NCBI GenBank assembly: GCA_033439295.1
Contig: JAVTLE010000021.1
Span: 3,162,009-3,226,008 of the forward strand
Length of the DNA stretch: 64,000 bases
Reading direction: 5' to 3'
Origin: Deuterostichococcus epilithicus
Lineage: Eukaryota > Chlorophyta > Trebouxiophyceae > Prasiolales > Stichococcaceae
The position numbers were made by a program, and so were the translations under genes. Below the pieces are notes generated by a model, which worked only from the letters and a program-made list of their open reading frames with translations, was not told the origin of the DNA and ran no database searches. Shown here in pieces: positions 25,801-36,596 of the stretch; the first letter of the stretch is position 1, and every line of letters begins with the position of its first letter.

Positions 25801-28800
25801 GGCACGCCGGCGACTGTCCAGTTGGTGCCGTCACCCAGCCCGTCCTCTCCCAGCCCGCCACCGCCAAGCCCGCCGCTGCCGCCGACCGCGTTCGACCAGT
25901 TGCCTGACAACTCCGTAGTCCCCGAGGGCGCTGGTCAACCCGGCCTGGTCTGGGCGGGCTTCACCGTAGTGCAGGGCAGCGGGATCTACGCCGCGGCCGT
26001 CATCTCGCAGCCCAACGTGATTACCAACCTGGGCGGTGGGCCGGCGGCCATCGGCGCGGCGGCGGGCCAGACACCGCCGCTGGGCGTTGCCTCGGAGAAG
26101 TGGGACCTGCTGTCGCTTTGGATGACGTCGGTATCGGGGGCGGCTCTGGATGTCGCGCTTTCCGCTAGCCGTGATGGCGCCGCCGTTGGCTCCTGGAGTG
26201 TGATGCTCCCTGGTGCGGCGCGGCAGTTTGTGCAGCTGCCGAACACCTTCCGTGACATTGATGGTGTCGCGTTCGATCCACAGCTGTCCGACAGGGTCAC
26301 CAGCCGCCGACGCAGCCTGCGGCAAGCTCAGGACGATCCTAATCTGCCACCAGCAACACAGTTTGCGGTTGACGACATGCAATTTACAGCGTCAGAGCCG
26401 CCTGCACCACCACCCGGCACACCATCCGCCAGCCTGCCGCCACCCGGCAGGCCAGCGGTGGTGGCATCGGCTCCACCACCAGGCATGCCAGCGGCTGTGG
26501 CATCGGCGCCGCCACCTGGCACGCCATCCGCCAGCCTGCCGCCTCCCGGCACGTCAGCGGCTGTGGCATCGGCGCCGCCACCCGGCACGCCATCCGCCAG
26601 CCTGCCGCCACCAGGCACGCAAGCAGCTGTGGCATCGACGCAGCCACCAGGCACGCCATCCGCCAGCCGGCCGCCACCCGGCACGCCAGCGGCTGAGGCA
26701 TCGGCGCCGCCACCAGGCACGCCATCCGCAAGCCTACCGCCACCTGGCACGCCAGCGGCTGTGGCATCAGCGCCGCCTCCAGGCACGCCAGCGGCTGTGG
26801 CATTGGCGCCGCCACCAGGCACGCCGTCCGTCAGCCTGCCGCCACCCGGCACGCCAGCGGCTGTGGCATCGGCGCCGCCTCCAGGCACGCCAGCGGCTGT
26901 GGCATCAGCGCCGCCACCTGGCACGCCATCCGCCAGCCTGCCGCCTCCCGGCACGCCAGCAGCTGTGGCATCGACGCCGCCACCAGGCACGCCATCAGCT
27001 GTCCCGTCTGCGCCACCACCTGGCACGTCATTCGCCAGCCTGCCGCCACCCGGCACGCCAGCGGCTGTGGCATCGGCGCCGCCACCTGGCACGCCATCCG
27101 CCAGCCTGCCGCCTCCTGGCACGTCAGCGGCTGTGGCATCGGCGCCGCCACCCGGCACGCCATCCGCCAGCCTGCCGCCACCCGGCACGCCAGCAGCTGT
27201 GGCATCGACGCAGCCACCAGGCACGCCATCCGCCAGCCTGCCACCACCCGGCACGCCAGTGGCTGAGGCATCGGCGCCGCCACCAGGCACGCCATCCGCA
27301 AGCCTACCGCCACCTGGCACGCCAGCGGCTGTGGCATCAGCGCCGCCTCCAGGCACGCCAGCGGCTGAGGCATCGGCGCCGCCACCAGGCACGCCATCCG
27401 CAAGCCTACCGCCACCTGGCACGCCAGCGGCTGTGGCATCAGCGCCGCCTCCAGGCACGCCAGCGGCTGTGGCATTGGCGCCGCCACCAGGCACGCCGTC
27501 CGCCAGCCTGCCGCAACCCGGCACGCCAGCGGCTGTGGCATCGGCGCCGCCTCCAGGCACGCCAGCGGCTGTGGCATCAGCGCCGCCACCAGGCACGCCA
27601 TCAGCTGTCCCGTCTGCGCCACCACCTGGCACGTCATTCGCCAGCCTGCCGCCACCTGGCTCGCCAGCGGCTGTGGCATCGGCGCCGCCACCAGGCACGC
27701 CATCCGCCAGCCTACCGCCACCCGGCATGCCAGCGACTTTGGCATCGGCGCCGCCACCAGGCACGCCATCCGCCATCCTGCCGCCACCTGGCACGCCAGC
27801 GGCTGTGGCATCGGCGCCGCCACCAGGCACGCCATCCGCCAGCCTGCCGCCACCCGGCATGCCAGCGACTTTGGCATCGGCGCCGCCACCAGGCACGCCA
27901 TCCGCCATCCTGCCGCCACCTGGCACGCCAGCGGCTGTGGCATCGGCGCCGCCACCAGGCACGCCATCCGCCAGCCTGCCGCCACCTGGCATGCCAGCGA
28001 CTTTGGCATCGGCGCCGCCACCAGGCACGCCATCAGCTGTCCCGCCTGCGCCACCACCTGGCACGTCATTCGCCAGCCTGCCGCCACCCGGCACGCCAGC
28101 GGCTGTGGCATCGGCGCCGCCTCCAGGCACGCCAGCGGCTGTGGCATCAGCGCCGCCACCAGGCACGCCATCCGCAAGCCTACCGCCTCAGGGCACGCCA
28201 TCAGCTGTCCCGTCTGCGCCACCACCTGGCACGTCGTTCGCCAGCCTGCCGCTACCTGGCTCGCCAGCGGCTGTGGCATCGGCGCCGCCACCAGGCACGC
28301 CATCCGCCAGCCTACCGCCACCCGGCATGCCAGCGACTTTGGCATCGGCGCCGCCACCAGGCATGCCAGCAGCCAGCCTGCCGCCACCCGGCACGCCAGC
28401 GGCTGTGGCATCGGCGCCGCCTCCAGGCACGCCAGCGGCTGTGGCATCAGCGCCGCCACCCGGCACGCCAGCGGCTGTGGCATCGGCGCCGCCTCCAGGC
28501 ACGCCAGCGGCTGTGGCATCAGCGCCGCCACCAGGCACGCCATCCGCAAGCCTACCGCCTCAGGGCACGCCATCAGCTGTCCCGTCTGCGCCACCACCTG
28601 GCACGCCATCCGCCAGCCTGCCGCCACCCGGCACGCCAGCGGCTGTGGCATCGGCGCCGCCTCCAGGCACGCCAGCGGCTGTGGCATCAGCGCCGCCACC
28701 AGGCACGCCATCCGCAAGCCTACCGCCTCCCAGCACGCCAGCAGCTGTCCTGTCAGCGCCGCCACCTGGCACGCCATCCGCCAGCCTGCCGCCACCCGGC

Positions 28801-31800
28801 ACGCCAGCGGCTGTGGCATCGGCGCCGCCACTAGTCACGCCATCGGCTGTGGCATCAGCGCCGCCACCTGGCACGCCATCCGCCAGCCTGCCGCCACCCG
28901 GCACGCCAGCGGCTGTGGCATCGGCGCCGCCACCAGGCACGCCAGCGGCTGTGGCATCAGCGCCGCCACCAGGCACGCCATCCGCAAGCCTACCGCCTCA
29001 GGGCACGCCATCAGCTGTCCCGTCTGCGCCACCACCTGGCACGCCATCCGCCAGCCTGCCGCCACCCGGCACGCCAGCGGCTGTGGCATCGGCGCCGCCA
29101 CTAGGCACGCCATCGGCTGTGGCATCAGCGCCGCCACCTGGCACGCCATCCGCCAGCCTGCCGCCACCCGGCACGCCAGCGGCTGTGGCATCGGCGCCGC
29201 CACCAGGCACGCCAGCGGCTGTGGCATCAGCGCCGCCACCAGGCACGCCATCCGCAAGCCTACCGCCTCAGGGCACGCCATCAGCTGTCCCGTCTGCGCC
29301 ACCACCTGGCACGTCATTCGCAAGCCTGCCGCCACCCGGCACGCCAGCGGCTGTGGCATCGGCGCCGCCTCCAGGCACGCCAGCGGCTGTGGCATCAGCG
29401 CCGCCACCAGGCACGCCATCCGCAAGCCTACCGCCTCCCGGCACGCCAGCAGCTGTCCCGTCAGCGCCGCCACCTGGCACGCCATCCGCCAGCCTGCCGC
29501 CACCCGGCACGCCAGCGGGTGTGGCATCGGCGCCGCCACTAGGCACGCCATCGGCTGTGGCATCAGCGCCGCCACCTGGCACGCCATCCGCCAGCCTGCC
29601 GCCACCCGGCACGCCAGCGGCTGTGGCATCGGCGCCGCCACCAGGCACGCCAGCGGCTGTGACATCAGCGCCGCCACCAGGCACGCCATCCGCCATCCTG
29701 CCACCACCTGGCACGCCAGCGGCTGTGGCATCGGCGCCGCCACCAGGCACGCCATCCGCAAGCCTACCGCCTCCCGGCACGCCAGCGGCTGTGGCATTGA
29801 CGCCGCCTCCAGGCACGCCATCAGCTGTCCCGTCTGCGCCACCACCTGGCACGTCATTCGCCAGCCTGCCGCCACCCGGCACGCCAGCGGCTGTGGCATC
29901 GGCGCCGCCTCCAGGCACGCCAGCGGCTGTGGCATCAGCGCCGCCACCAGGCACGCCATCCGCAAGCCTACCGCCTCCCAGCACGCCAGCAGCTGTCCCG
30001 TCAGCGCCGCCACCAGGCACGCCGGCGGCTGTGGCTTCGGCGCCGCCACCAGGCACGCCGGCCGTCAGTCTCCCGCCNCCCNGCACGCCAGCGGCTGTGG
30101 CATCGGCGCCGCCACCTGGCACGCCATCTGCCAGCCTGCCGCCACCCGGCACGCCAGCAGCTGTGGCAATGGCGCCGCCACCAGGCATGCCAGCAGCCAG
30201 CCTGCCGCCACCCGGCACGCCAGCGGCTGTGGCATCGGCGCCGCCTCCAGGCACGCCAGCGGCTGTGGCATCAGCGCCGCCACCAGGCACGCCATCCGCC
30301 AGGCTGCCGCCACCCGGCACGCCAGCAGCTGTGGCATCGGCGCTGCCACCCGGCACGTCATCCGCCAGCCTTCCGCCACCTGGCACGCCAGCAGCTGTGG
30401 CATCGGCGCCGCCACCAGGCACGCCAGCAGCTGTCCCGTCTGCGCCACAACCTGGCACGCCATCCGACAGCCTGCCGCCACCCGGCACGCCAGCGGGTGT
30501 GGCATCGGCGCCGCCACCTGGCACGCCATCTGCCAGCCTGCCGCCACCCGGCACGCCAGCAGCTGTGACATTGGCGCCGCCACCAGGCATGCCAGCAGCC
30601 AGCCTGCCGCCACCCGGCACGCCAGCGGCTGTGGCATCGGCGCCGCCTCCAGGCACGCCAGCGGCTGTGGCATCAGCGCCGCCACCAGGCACGCCATCCG
30701 CCAGGCTGCCGCCACCCGGCACGCCAGCAGCTGTGGCATCGGCGCTGCCACCCGGCACGTCATCCGCCAGCCTTCCGCCACCTGGCACGCCAGCGGCTGT
30801 GGCATCGGCGCCGCCACCAGGCACGCCAGCAGCTGTCTCGTCTGCGCCACCACCTGGCACGCCATCCGACAGCCTGCCGCCACCCGGCACGCCAGCAGCT
30901 TTGGCATCGGCGCCGCCACCAGGCACGCCATCCGCCAGCCTACCGCCACCCGGCATGCCAGCGACTTTGGCATCGGCGCCGCCACCAGGCACGCCATCCG
31001 CCATCCTGCCGCCACCTGGCACGCCAGCGGCTGTGGCATCGGCGCCGCCACCAGGCACGCCATCCGCCAGCCTGCCGCCACCCGGCATGCCAGCGACTTT
31101 GGCATCGGCGCCGCCNCCAGGCACGCTATCCGCCAGCCTGCCGCCACCCGGCACGCCAGCGGCTGTGGCATCGGCGCCGCCTCCAGGCACGCCAGCGGCT
31201 GTGGCATCAGCGCCGCCTTCTGGCATGCCATCCGTCAGCCTGCCGCCTCCCGGCATGCCAGCTGCTGTGACATTGGCGCCGCCACCCGAGACGCCAGCAG
31301 CTGTCACGCCGGCGCCACCGACCTACACCCCAACGCCTGCGGCATCGACGCCGCCGCCCGACACAACTACGCTGGATCCATCGCCGCCGCCCTTGCCTGG
31401 GTCACCCTCCGACCCTCGTGGTGCAAGCCCGCCCGAGACGCCAGCAATACACAATATTCCTCCTGCCGTCGGTCCACCTCCGCCGCCCGGTGCCCCACGG
31501 CAGCTCGAGATTGAATCACCTCCGCCTGCACCATCAGTGGCCTTTCCCGCTCCTCCGCAGCCGCCGCCTCCCACTGCGCACTTGCCCAGCTCGCCNTTGC
31601 AGCCGCCGCCTAGTCCGCCGCCTTTCCCGTCCGGCACTCTGCTACCATCGCCGTCACCCCCGCCCCCTGCCCCGCCACCTCAGCCCCGACCGGACCAACC
31701 TCCGAGCACGCCGACACAGCCACCTCCTAATTCGCCTCCGCCAATGCCACNCAGCCCAACGCCTTTCCCACCCGGCACTCCCACGATATCACCAACAAGA

Positions 31801-34800
31801 TCACCAACTTCGGAGCCTACCGCCTCGCCCACGCATGCGCCAACCCTGGCTCCTTTTGGCACGCCAACGGGATCGCCGATGGAGCCCCCAACCGCGCAGC
31901 CAACGGCTGCGCCTACTGCTGCGCCCACGGTGCAACCGACGGCTGTGCCAACAGTAGTACGGCCGGCCGCCCCGCCGCCAAAGGCAACCTTACTGCTGCC
32001 GCCTGCTCCGCCGCTGCAGCCACAACCGGCTCCAAACCCACCTCCTCCGAGTCCCAGTCGACCCGCATTCCCGCCGGGCACGCCCATGCCACCGCCGCCC
32101 CTGCCGCCGTCACCGCCGAGCCTGCCGCCGCCCCTGCCTCCGCCAGCCCTTGCGCCCACGTCATCGCCGATTGGAGAGCCGACGCCCGCCCCCACGGCGA
32201 CTCCGACTGCATTGCCCTCAAAGCCTTCAACAGTCCAACCAACGAGGGCGCCCACCGAGACTCCGACTCTGTCACCCACACAGTCTCCGTCAGCCCAGCC
32301 GACAGCGGCACCGTCTGTTGAACCAACGCCTTCACCAATTGAACAGCCCAGCGCAGCGCCGACTGCTCCTGCACCGACAGACGCACCCACCCCTTCAGCG
32401 ACGAATCCACCCACCNCTGCGCCAACAGCAACAGCATCGCCTCCNNNNCNTGATTCGCCTTCTCCTCCGCCGCCAGAGAATGCACCCACCCCTGCAGATG
32501 TACCCACCTCGCCACCGCTTGATGCACCCACTGCTTTGCCGACGGACGCGCCCACCCCTGTGCCAAGCAAGGCGCCCACTGCAGCGCCGACACTGGTACT
32601 CACTTCTGCACCGACACCCCAGCAAACAGCAGTGCCAACAGGTTCACCCATCACCCCGCCAATTGCCATTGGGGAGCCCGCAAGCGCAGAGGGTCCTCCG
32701 TTTGCGCCGCCTGTCGAACTGCCGCCCCCGCCCCCAACACCCGAAATGCCGCCGCCGCCTCCCCTGCCGCCACTGGCTTCATCGCCGCCGTCGCCGTCGG
32801 TGCCAGAGCTTCAGCAGTCGATACCCGCGATACCAGCGTCGCCGCCGCCACCACCTATCACTCCTGCACGTGAGGCTTCTGGCAGCATGTATGCCCCTTC
32901 GCGCGGGGGGAGGGGGGCCAAACTGCTCTCTGACTGGCATCGTCCTGCGCGCCTTCTGAATGTCATTTTGTCGGCCTTGCTGCCTGTCGAAGATAACACC
33001 GCCGCTTGTCTGTGCAGTGTGCCCTGGCGGCCAGGGTCTTCCGGCAAGCCTGGCCAACAGCCGTGTCTTCGCGCTGCCCGACTGCTTCATGTGCCCCGCC
33101 GGCCAATTCGCCAGCAACGACAACTACACCTGCACCTCCTGTCCGGCAGGCTCCTTCACGGACGAGGTGCGAGATTTTTTCTTGCGCTGTGCTAAGTCTC
33201 ATCAAATTTTGGGAAGAGACCCGGTGGCACGCTCGGCGCGCTTGGCAGCTGCCCTTGGTGTTTCGTTTTTCTGGCAGACGGGGCAGCCTTAGCGGCGCAT
33301 GCAGCTACTGAGGGAGAGCGTATCTCTCTCCTCGGCGGTGGCTGGGCATGCTTCTTCTGGGGCAGGTACCGCCGCCACTGCTCAGCATGCAGGCGTTTTG
33401 GCGCCCTTGTGGTCTTTGGTCGAAGAGACCCCAGATTGATAACCTCTCCACCTCTCTATGCAGGCGGGCAGCAACGAGTGCACACCATGCCTGTCGCTGA
33501 CAAGCACATTCCGCTACACAGAGCCCGCCGGCTTCGTGTGCCACTATCCGGTGTCCTCGCCCGGCGACACCACCTGCTGTGAGCCTCCCTCTCAATTTGT
33601 TCTTCCTTCCTTACCTTTATCTGTCCATTGCCCGAACGACCGTCCGAGCTTGGTTGGCAATGCTCGAGGCTGTGGTTCATCATTGTAGTCTCGGTGCTGC
33701 GAGTGCGTGCCTTGAGCGTGCTGCAGTGACAGTCATTGGAGTGCCTCGGCTGCCTCGCAATGGAGGCAGCCGCTATCACATGAATACTACTTCGTGCTCG
33801 TGAACAACGCCGCAAAGCACTGCTTGGGGACTGAGCTGACTGCGTCCCTCCTTACTTCTGCGCAGCCATGTTCAAGCTTCCAGCGACGGTGGCGACAGAC
33901 TCTGGCTGCATCATGCGCGCCGCGGCCGGCTCGTTGCCGCACAATGTCCGGGTGCGCACGCAGCTGGTGCCGCTGCTTGGGCCTTCCGTTGCTGTAACTC
34001 TGGTCCGTGTGTACTCACGCTAGAGGGCACATGGGTGCGCGCTTGGCTGCTGGGCGGCTGTTGGCGTCGTTTTCCATTCCCTTTGCAACTGTGTATGGGC
34101 TTTGCGCTTGGTGTAGCAGCTGCCATTCTTGCATTGGGTGGCAATGCATTTTCCTATGCACAGTCCACACCTGAGACACTCCGATTATCTGATTGATCTG
34201 GGTTGTAGGTGCTAATGAAGCCCGACTCCAGCCAAGGCATCAAGTTCACGCCGGACATGGTTCTGCTGGACTCTCTCCGCCTCGGAGACCTGCAGCCCAA
34301 GGTACGAGGACGAAATCATTGGCGAATGTCGCACCATGCACGAATTGTTTGCAGCAGCGACTGCAGGAACCGCTGCTGCGTCCAAGTACATAGTACGGCC
34401 TCCGCCGGCACCTTACTGCCTTCCGGCTGAAACCCCTCGGCTTGAGCGGACTTGTTCGACATCCTGCAGAAAGCGCTGGTGCCAGGGACCTTCACCTCGC
34501 TGGCGGTGATCGCCGGCAACAAGTCCGGCGGCCTGGAGGTGCAGTTCGATGTGCCGTCGGGCTTTGCCGCCGGCGCGGCGCTGCTGACGGGCCACTACCT
34601 TGACAACAGGTCTGGCTCAACTTGCGTGTGCTGAAGCATGCGAGCTTTGGACCCTGGCTGCCTGCAGTTGCATAGCACGATGGCTGATCTGGCCCACCTC
34701 TGCCTCGTAGTACGTGTGCGCTGACCTGAAGTCGTCCCCCCTGCCCATGGACACCCGAAGCTTGTCATGCCATTGACTCTCCAGCTTACCTTCGTATGCG

Positions 34801-35723
34801 CTGCCCACCCTGCAGCTACCCAGGGTACAAGGATCTCGCCGCATGCTTCTCGGTGTCCCTCCCGGCATGCTCTGCGCTGGCCACCTCCGTCGCCAGGGAT
34901 TCGGCGCCGACGCCGGCGCGGGCGCCAGGGTCCACAGCCGTGACTGTGCCCGCCAGCGCAACCCCTTTCTCGACAGCCAGCCTTCAATCCTTCGCCGCGC
35001 CCAGGCCCACCGCCAAGCCGCTGCCCTCTGCCAGGTCCAAGCCCATCGCTGAGCCCAGGCCCACCGTCAAGCCCAGGCCCGCGAGGAGGGCGCCGACCGC
35101 CAAGCGCAAGCCGACCAAGAAGCGGCAAACGACCAAGCGCAAGCCGACCAAGAAGCGGCCGACCAAGAGGCGGCCCACGAGAAAGCGGCCCACAAAGGCC
35201 AAGCCAGCGGCGCGGGCAAGCATCGCCAGGCTTGCCAGCAGCAGTGCTGGTAGCCGCTTTGGCGCGGTCGATACCTCAGCGCACGCCCACGCGGACGTCA
35301 GCAAGGATGCCGGAAGCGCCACTCGCGCAGCTGTCGAGGCCGCCGTGGAGGTGCTCGCTGCGCGGCATGCTGACATCAGAAAGGAGACCTGGCCGGCGCT
35401 GCCACCACCGCCGCCGCTGCGACATGCAAACCGGCGCAGCAAGATGCCGACGGAAAAAAAGGTGGCGGCGCGCCTGCCACGGGCCACCTGGCACCACGCC
35501 GGCAAGCGCCGCGTCATCAAGCCCGTCACATCGGCGCCCCTGCACTGGTGAGGCGCCTCGCCGACTCCTGTTGAACGGTCGCAGCTTTGTTGACTCGACT
35601 CGCCTAGCTGTCGCGCTGGCACGCTGTCTGACTTGCGATGCATGTGCTCCCCACAGGCAGCAGCGGCTGCGAAAGTGGCCGTCCCCCCGGCTGCGGCCCA
35701 TTAAACCCCACAAGCGGGGGTGA
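22805..35723 (+). CDS. giant secreted PA14 / hydroxyproline-rich repeat protein
   Basis: Ten exons join in phase: 22805-23320, 23509-23602, 23777-32869, 33018-33166, 33464-33578, 33866-34002, 34209-34301, 34470-34609, 34816-35547, 35657-35723 (about 3,711 aa). A hydrophobic core [16 protein letters not shown] at residues 77-92 looks like a signal peptide that starts late, so the true start may differ. Next comes a PA14-like domain ([30 protein letters not shown]), a [12 protein letters not shown] stretch, long GTPxxxxxPPP repeats interrupted by one globular domain, a PTxAPT tract, and Cys-rich GCC2/GCC3-like exons ([24 protein letters not shown]). An unrecognised domain (33866-34609) and a Lys/Pro/Arg-rich tail finish it. 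This is probably an extracellular-matrix or cell-wall glycoprotein. Isolated N bases lie inside the repeats. Confidence 0.85.
24001..24470 (+). repeat. PPSPPP / PPQPPP low-complexity tract
   Basis: The coding frame of the giant HRGP reads alternating Pro-Pro-(Ser/Gln/Asn/Thr/Leu) units here, the extensin/pherophorin-like glycomodule expected to be hydroxylated and O-glycosylated. The units are imperfect, and N bases at 24108 and 24110 mark assembly uncertainty. Confidence 0.9.
25220..25860 (+). repeat. GTPxxxxxPPP tandem repeat, block 1
   Basis: Repeated units such as [12 protein letters not shown] (12 residues) and [10 protein letters not shown] (10 residues) alternate in frame, roughly 36 and 30 nt each. 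Copies are close but not identical, with third-position changes (GGCACGCCAGCGGCTGTGGC is the commonest core). Confidence 0.9.
25880..26394 (+). other. globular beta-sandwich-like domain embedded in the Pro repeats
   Basis: Between two repeat blocks the frame becomes ordinary protein for about 170 residues, with [69 protein letters not shown] and FAVDDMQF. The order (opening G-LVWAGF strand, a middle F/W strand, closing DDMQF) resembles secreted jelly-roll domains found in bacterial PEP-CTERM-type proteins. Identification is tentative. Confidence 0.5.
26395..31310 (+). repeat. GTPxxxxxPPP tandem repeat, block 2 (about 4.9 kb)
   Basis: More than a hundred in-frame units of [22 protein letters not shown] and variants ([35 protein letters not shown]). 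Larger cassettes of several units recur, for example those beginning [19 protein letters not shown] near 27000, 27600, 28040, 28200, 29290 and 29820, showing amplification of multi-unit blocks. N bases occur at 30078, 30082 and 31116. Confidence 0.92.
31780..32660 (+). repeat. PTxxPT (Thr/Pro) tract of the giant HRGP
   Basis: Two runs of [14 protein letters not shown]-like units are separated by a second Pro-rich block (about 31970-32150). The composition differs from the GTP-PPP repeats and resembles the linker of the metalloprotease-CAP gene at 60411-61516. N bases at 32416, 32445-32448 and 32450 keep the frame open. Confidence 0.8.
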
Positions 35724-36596
35724 CGCTGCCCGTCACGGCGGGACTTGTCACAACCCACGTGGCCTCGCTCCCTATACACAGAGGTTGCAGCTGTGTGGGG
35801 CACCTAGAACACAGCTGCTTAGGCGGCGACATGGCGCACTTTATCAACCGCAACGTGAGAGAAACTCTTTGCCGAATGCTGGTGTGCCAGAGATCAATTT
35901 GTTCTATTGTTCAATTGGAGAAGTCTTCCAGCGGCAAGTGCGTTGCTGCTGTCAAACAGTGGGCATCATGGTGAATGCCGTCAAGTGGATGTGAGCATGA
36001 GTCATCGCCATTGCGTGAATGGTTTGCGAGTGCAGAACCATTTTGTCATGGCGCCGCTCCTCAGCAAGGCGGCTCCGTATCTCTTTCATTTTCATGATTT
36101 TCTGCTTTTGCTAGTGGCCTTGTCTTGCGTCGAGCATTGTTGCTTTACAAAACCATGTGAAAATGACGTAGTCAGAACTCCTCACAACTCCACTGCGTGG
36201 CCTGTTCAACTGTCCCGCCAACACTGCACAGCAAGTGCCCCCTCTTCTTCATCCCCAAAAAGCAACCAAGTGCTGCCTGTCTCATTCAGTTTATTTTTAT
36301 TAGGGGGCTGCCCAGAACTGCAAATGAGACTCCCCGCAATGCGGCATGCAGCCGGCAACAGCGTCCGGACCCTGGAATTGCAGCCCCTGCTGAACCCTGC
36401 TCTCAGGCCACCGCCGGTAGCTTTTGAACGGTGGCCCTGTAGATGCCATCGCCACGACCCTACAGATCTGATCGAGACATACAATCACAGCATCGGTCGC
36501 AGGCCCGCTGCTGCGGGTGGTAGCGCCACTACGGCAGGGCGCTGCGGCAACTCAATGCGGCGCTGCGAGCCTGCCGGGCGCGCCGCTCCCGCCGCC
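35724..36596. other. convergent intergenic region
   Basis: It lies between the 3' ends of the plus-strand HRGP gene and the minus-strand stress-protein gene. A TTACA (TGTAA on minus) at 36145-36149 might serve the latter. Short ORFs on both strands show no family resemblance. Confidence 0.4.

Noticed and set aside
26213-28834. Plus-strand [15 protein letters not shown]-type ORF in the second frame of the repeats
   Set aside because: It is a frame shadow of the same tandem repeat; the frame joining in phase to PA14 and Cys-rich exons is the real one.
26395-31310. CRISPR-like regular repeat array
   Set aside because: Repeats are contiguous, coding and without unique spacers, in a eukaryotic gene.
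23595-31637. Long minus-strand ORFs of [14 protein letters not shown]-type protein opposite the HRGP repeats
   Set aside because: They are the antisense reading of GC-rich Pro repeats that lack stop codons; they have no start context, splice logic or independent motifs.
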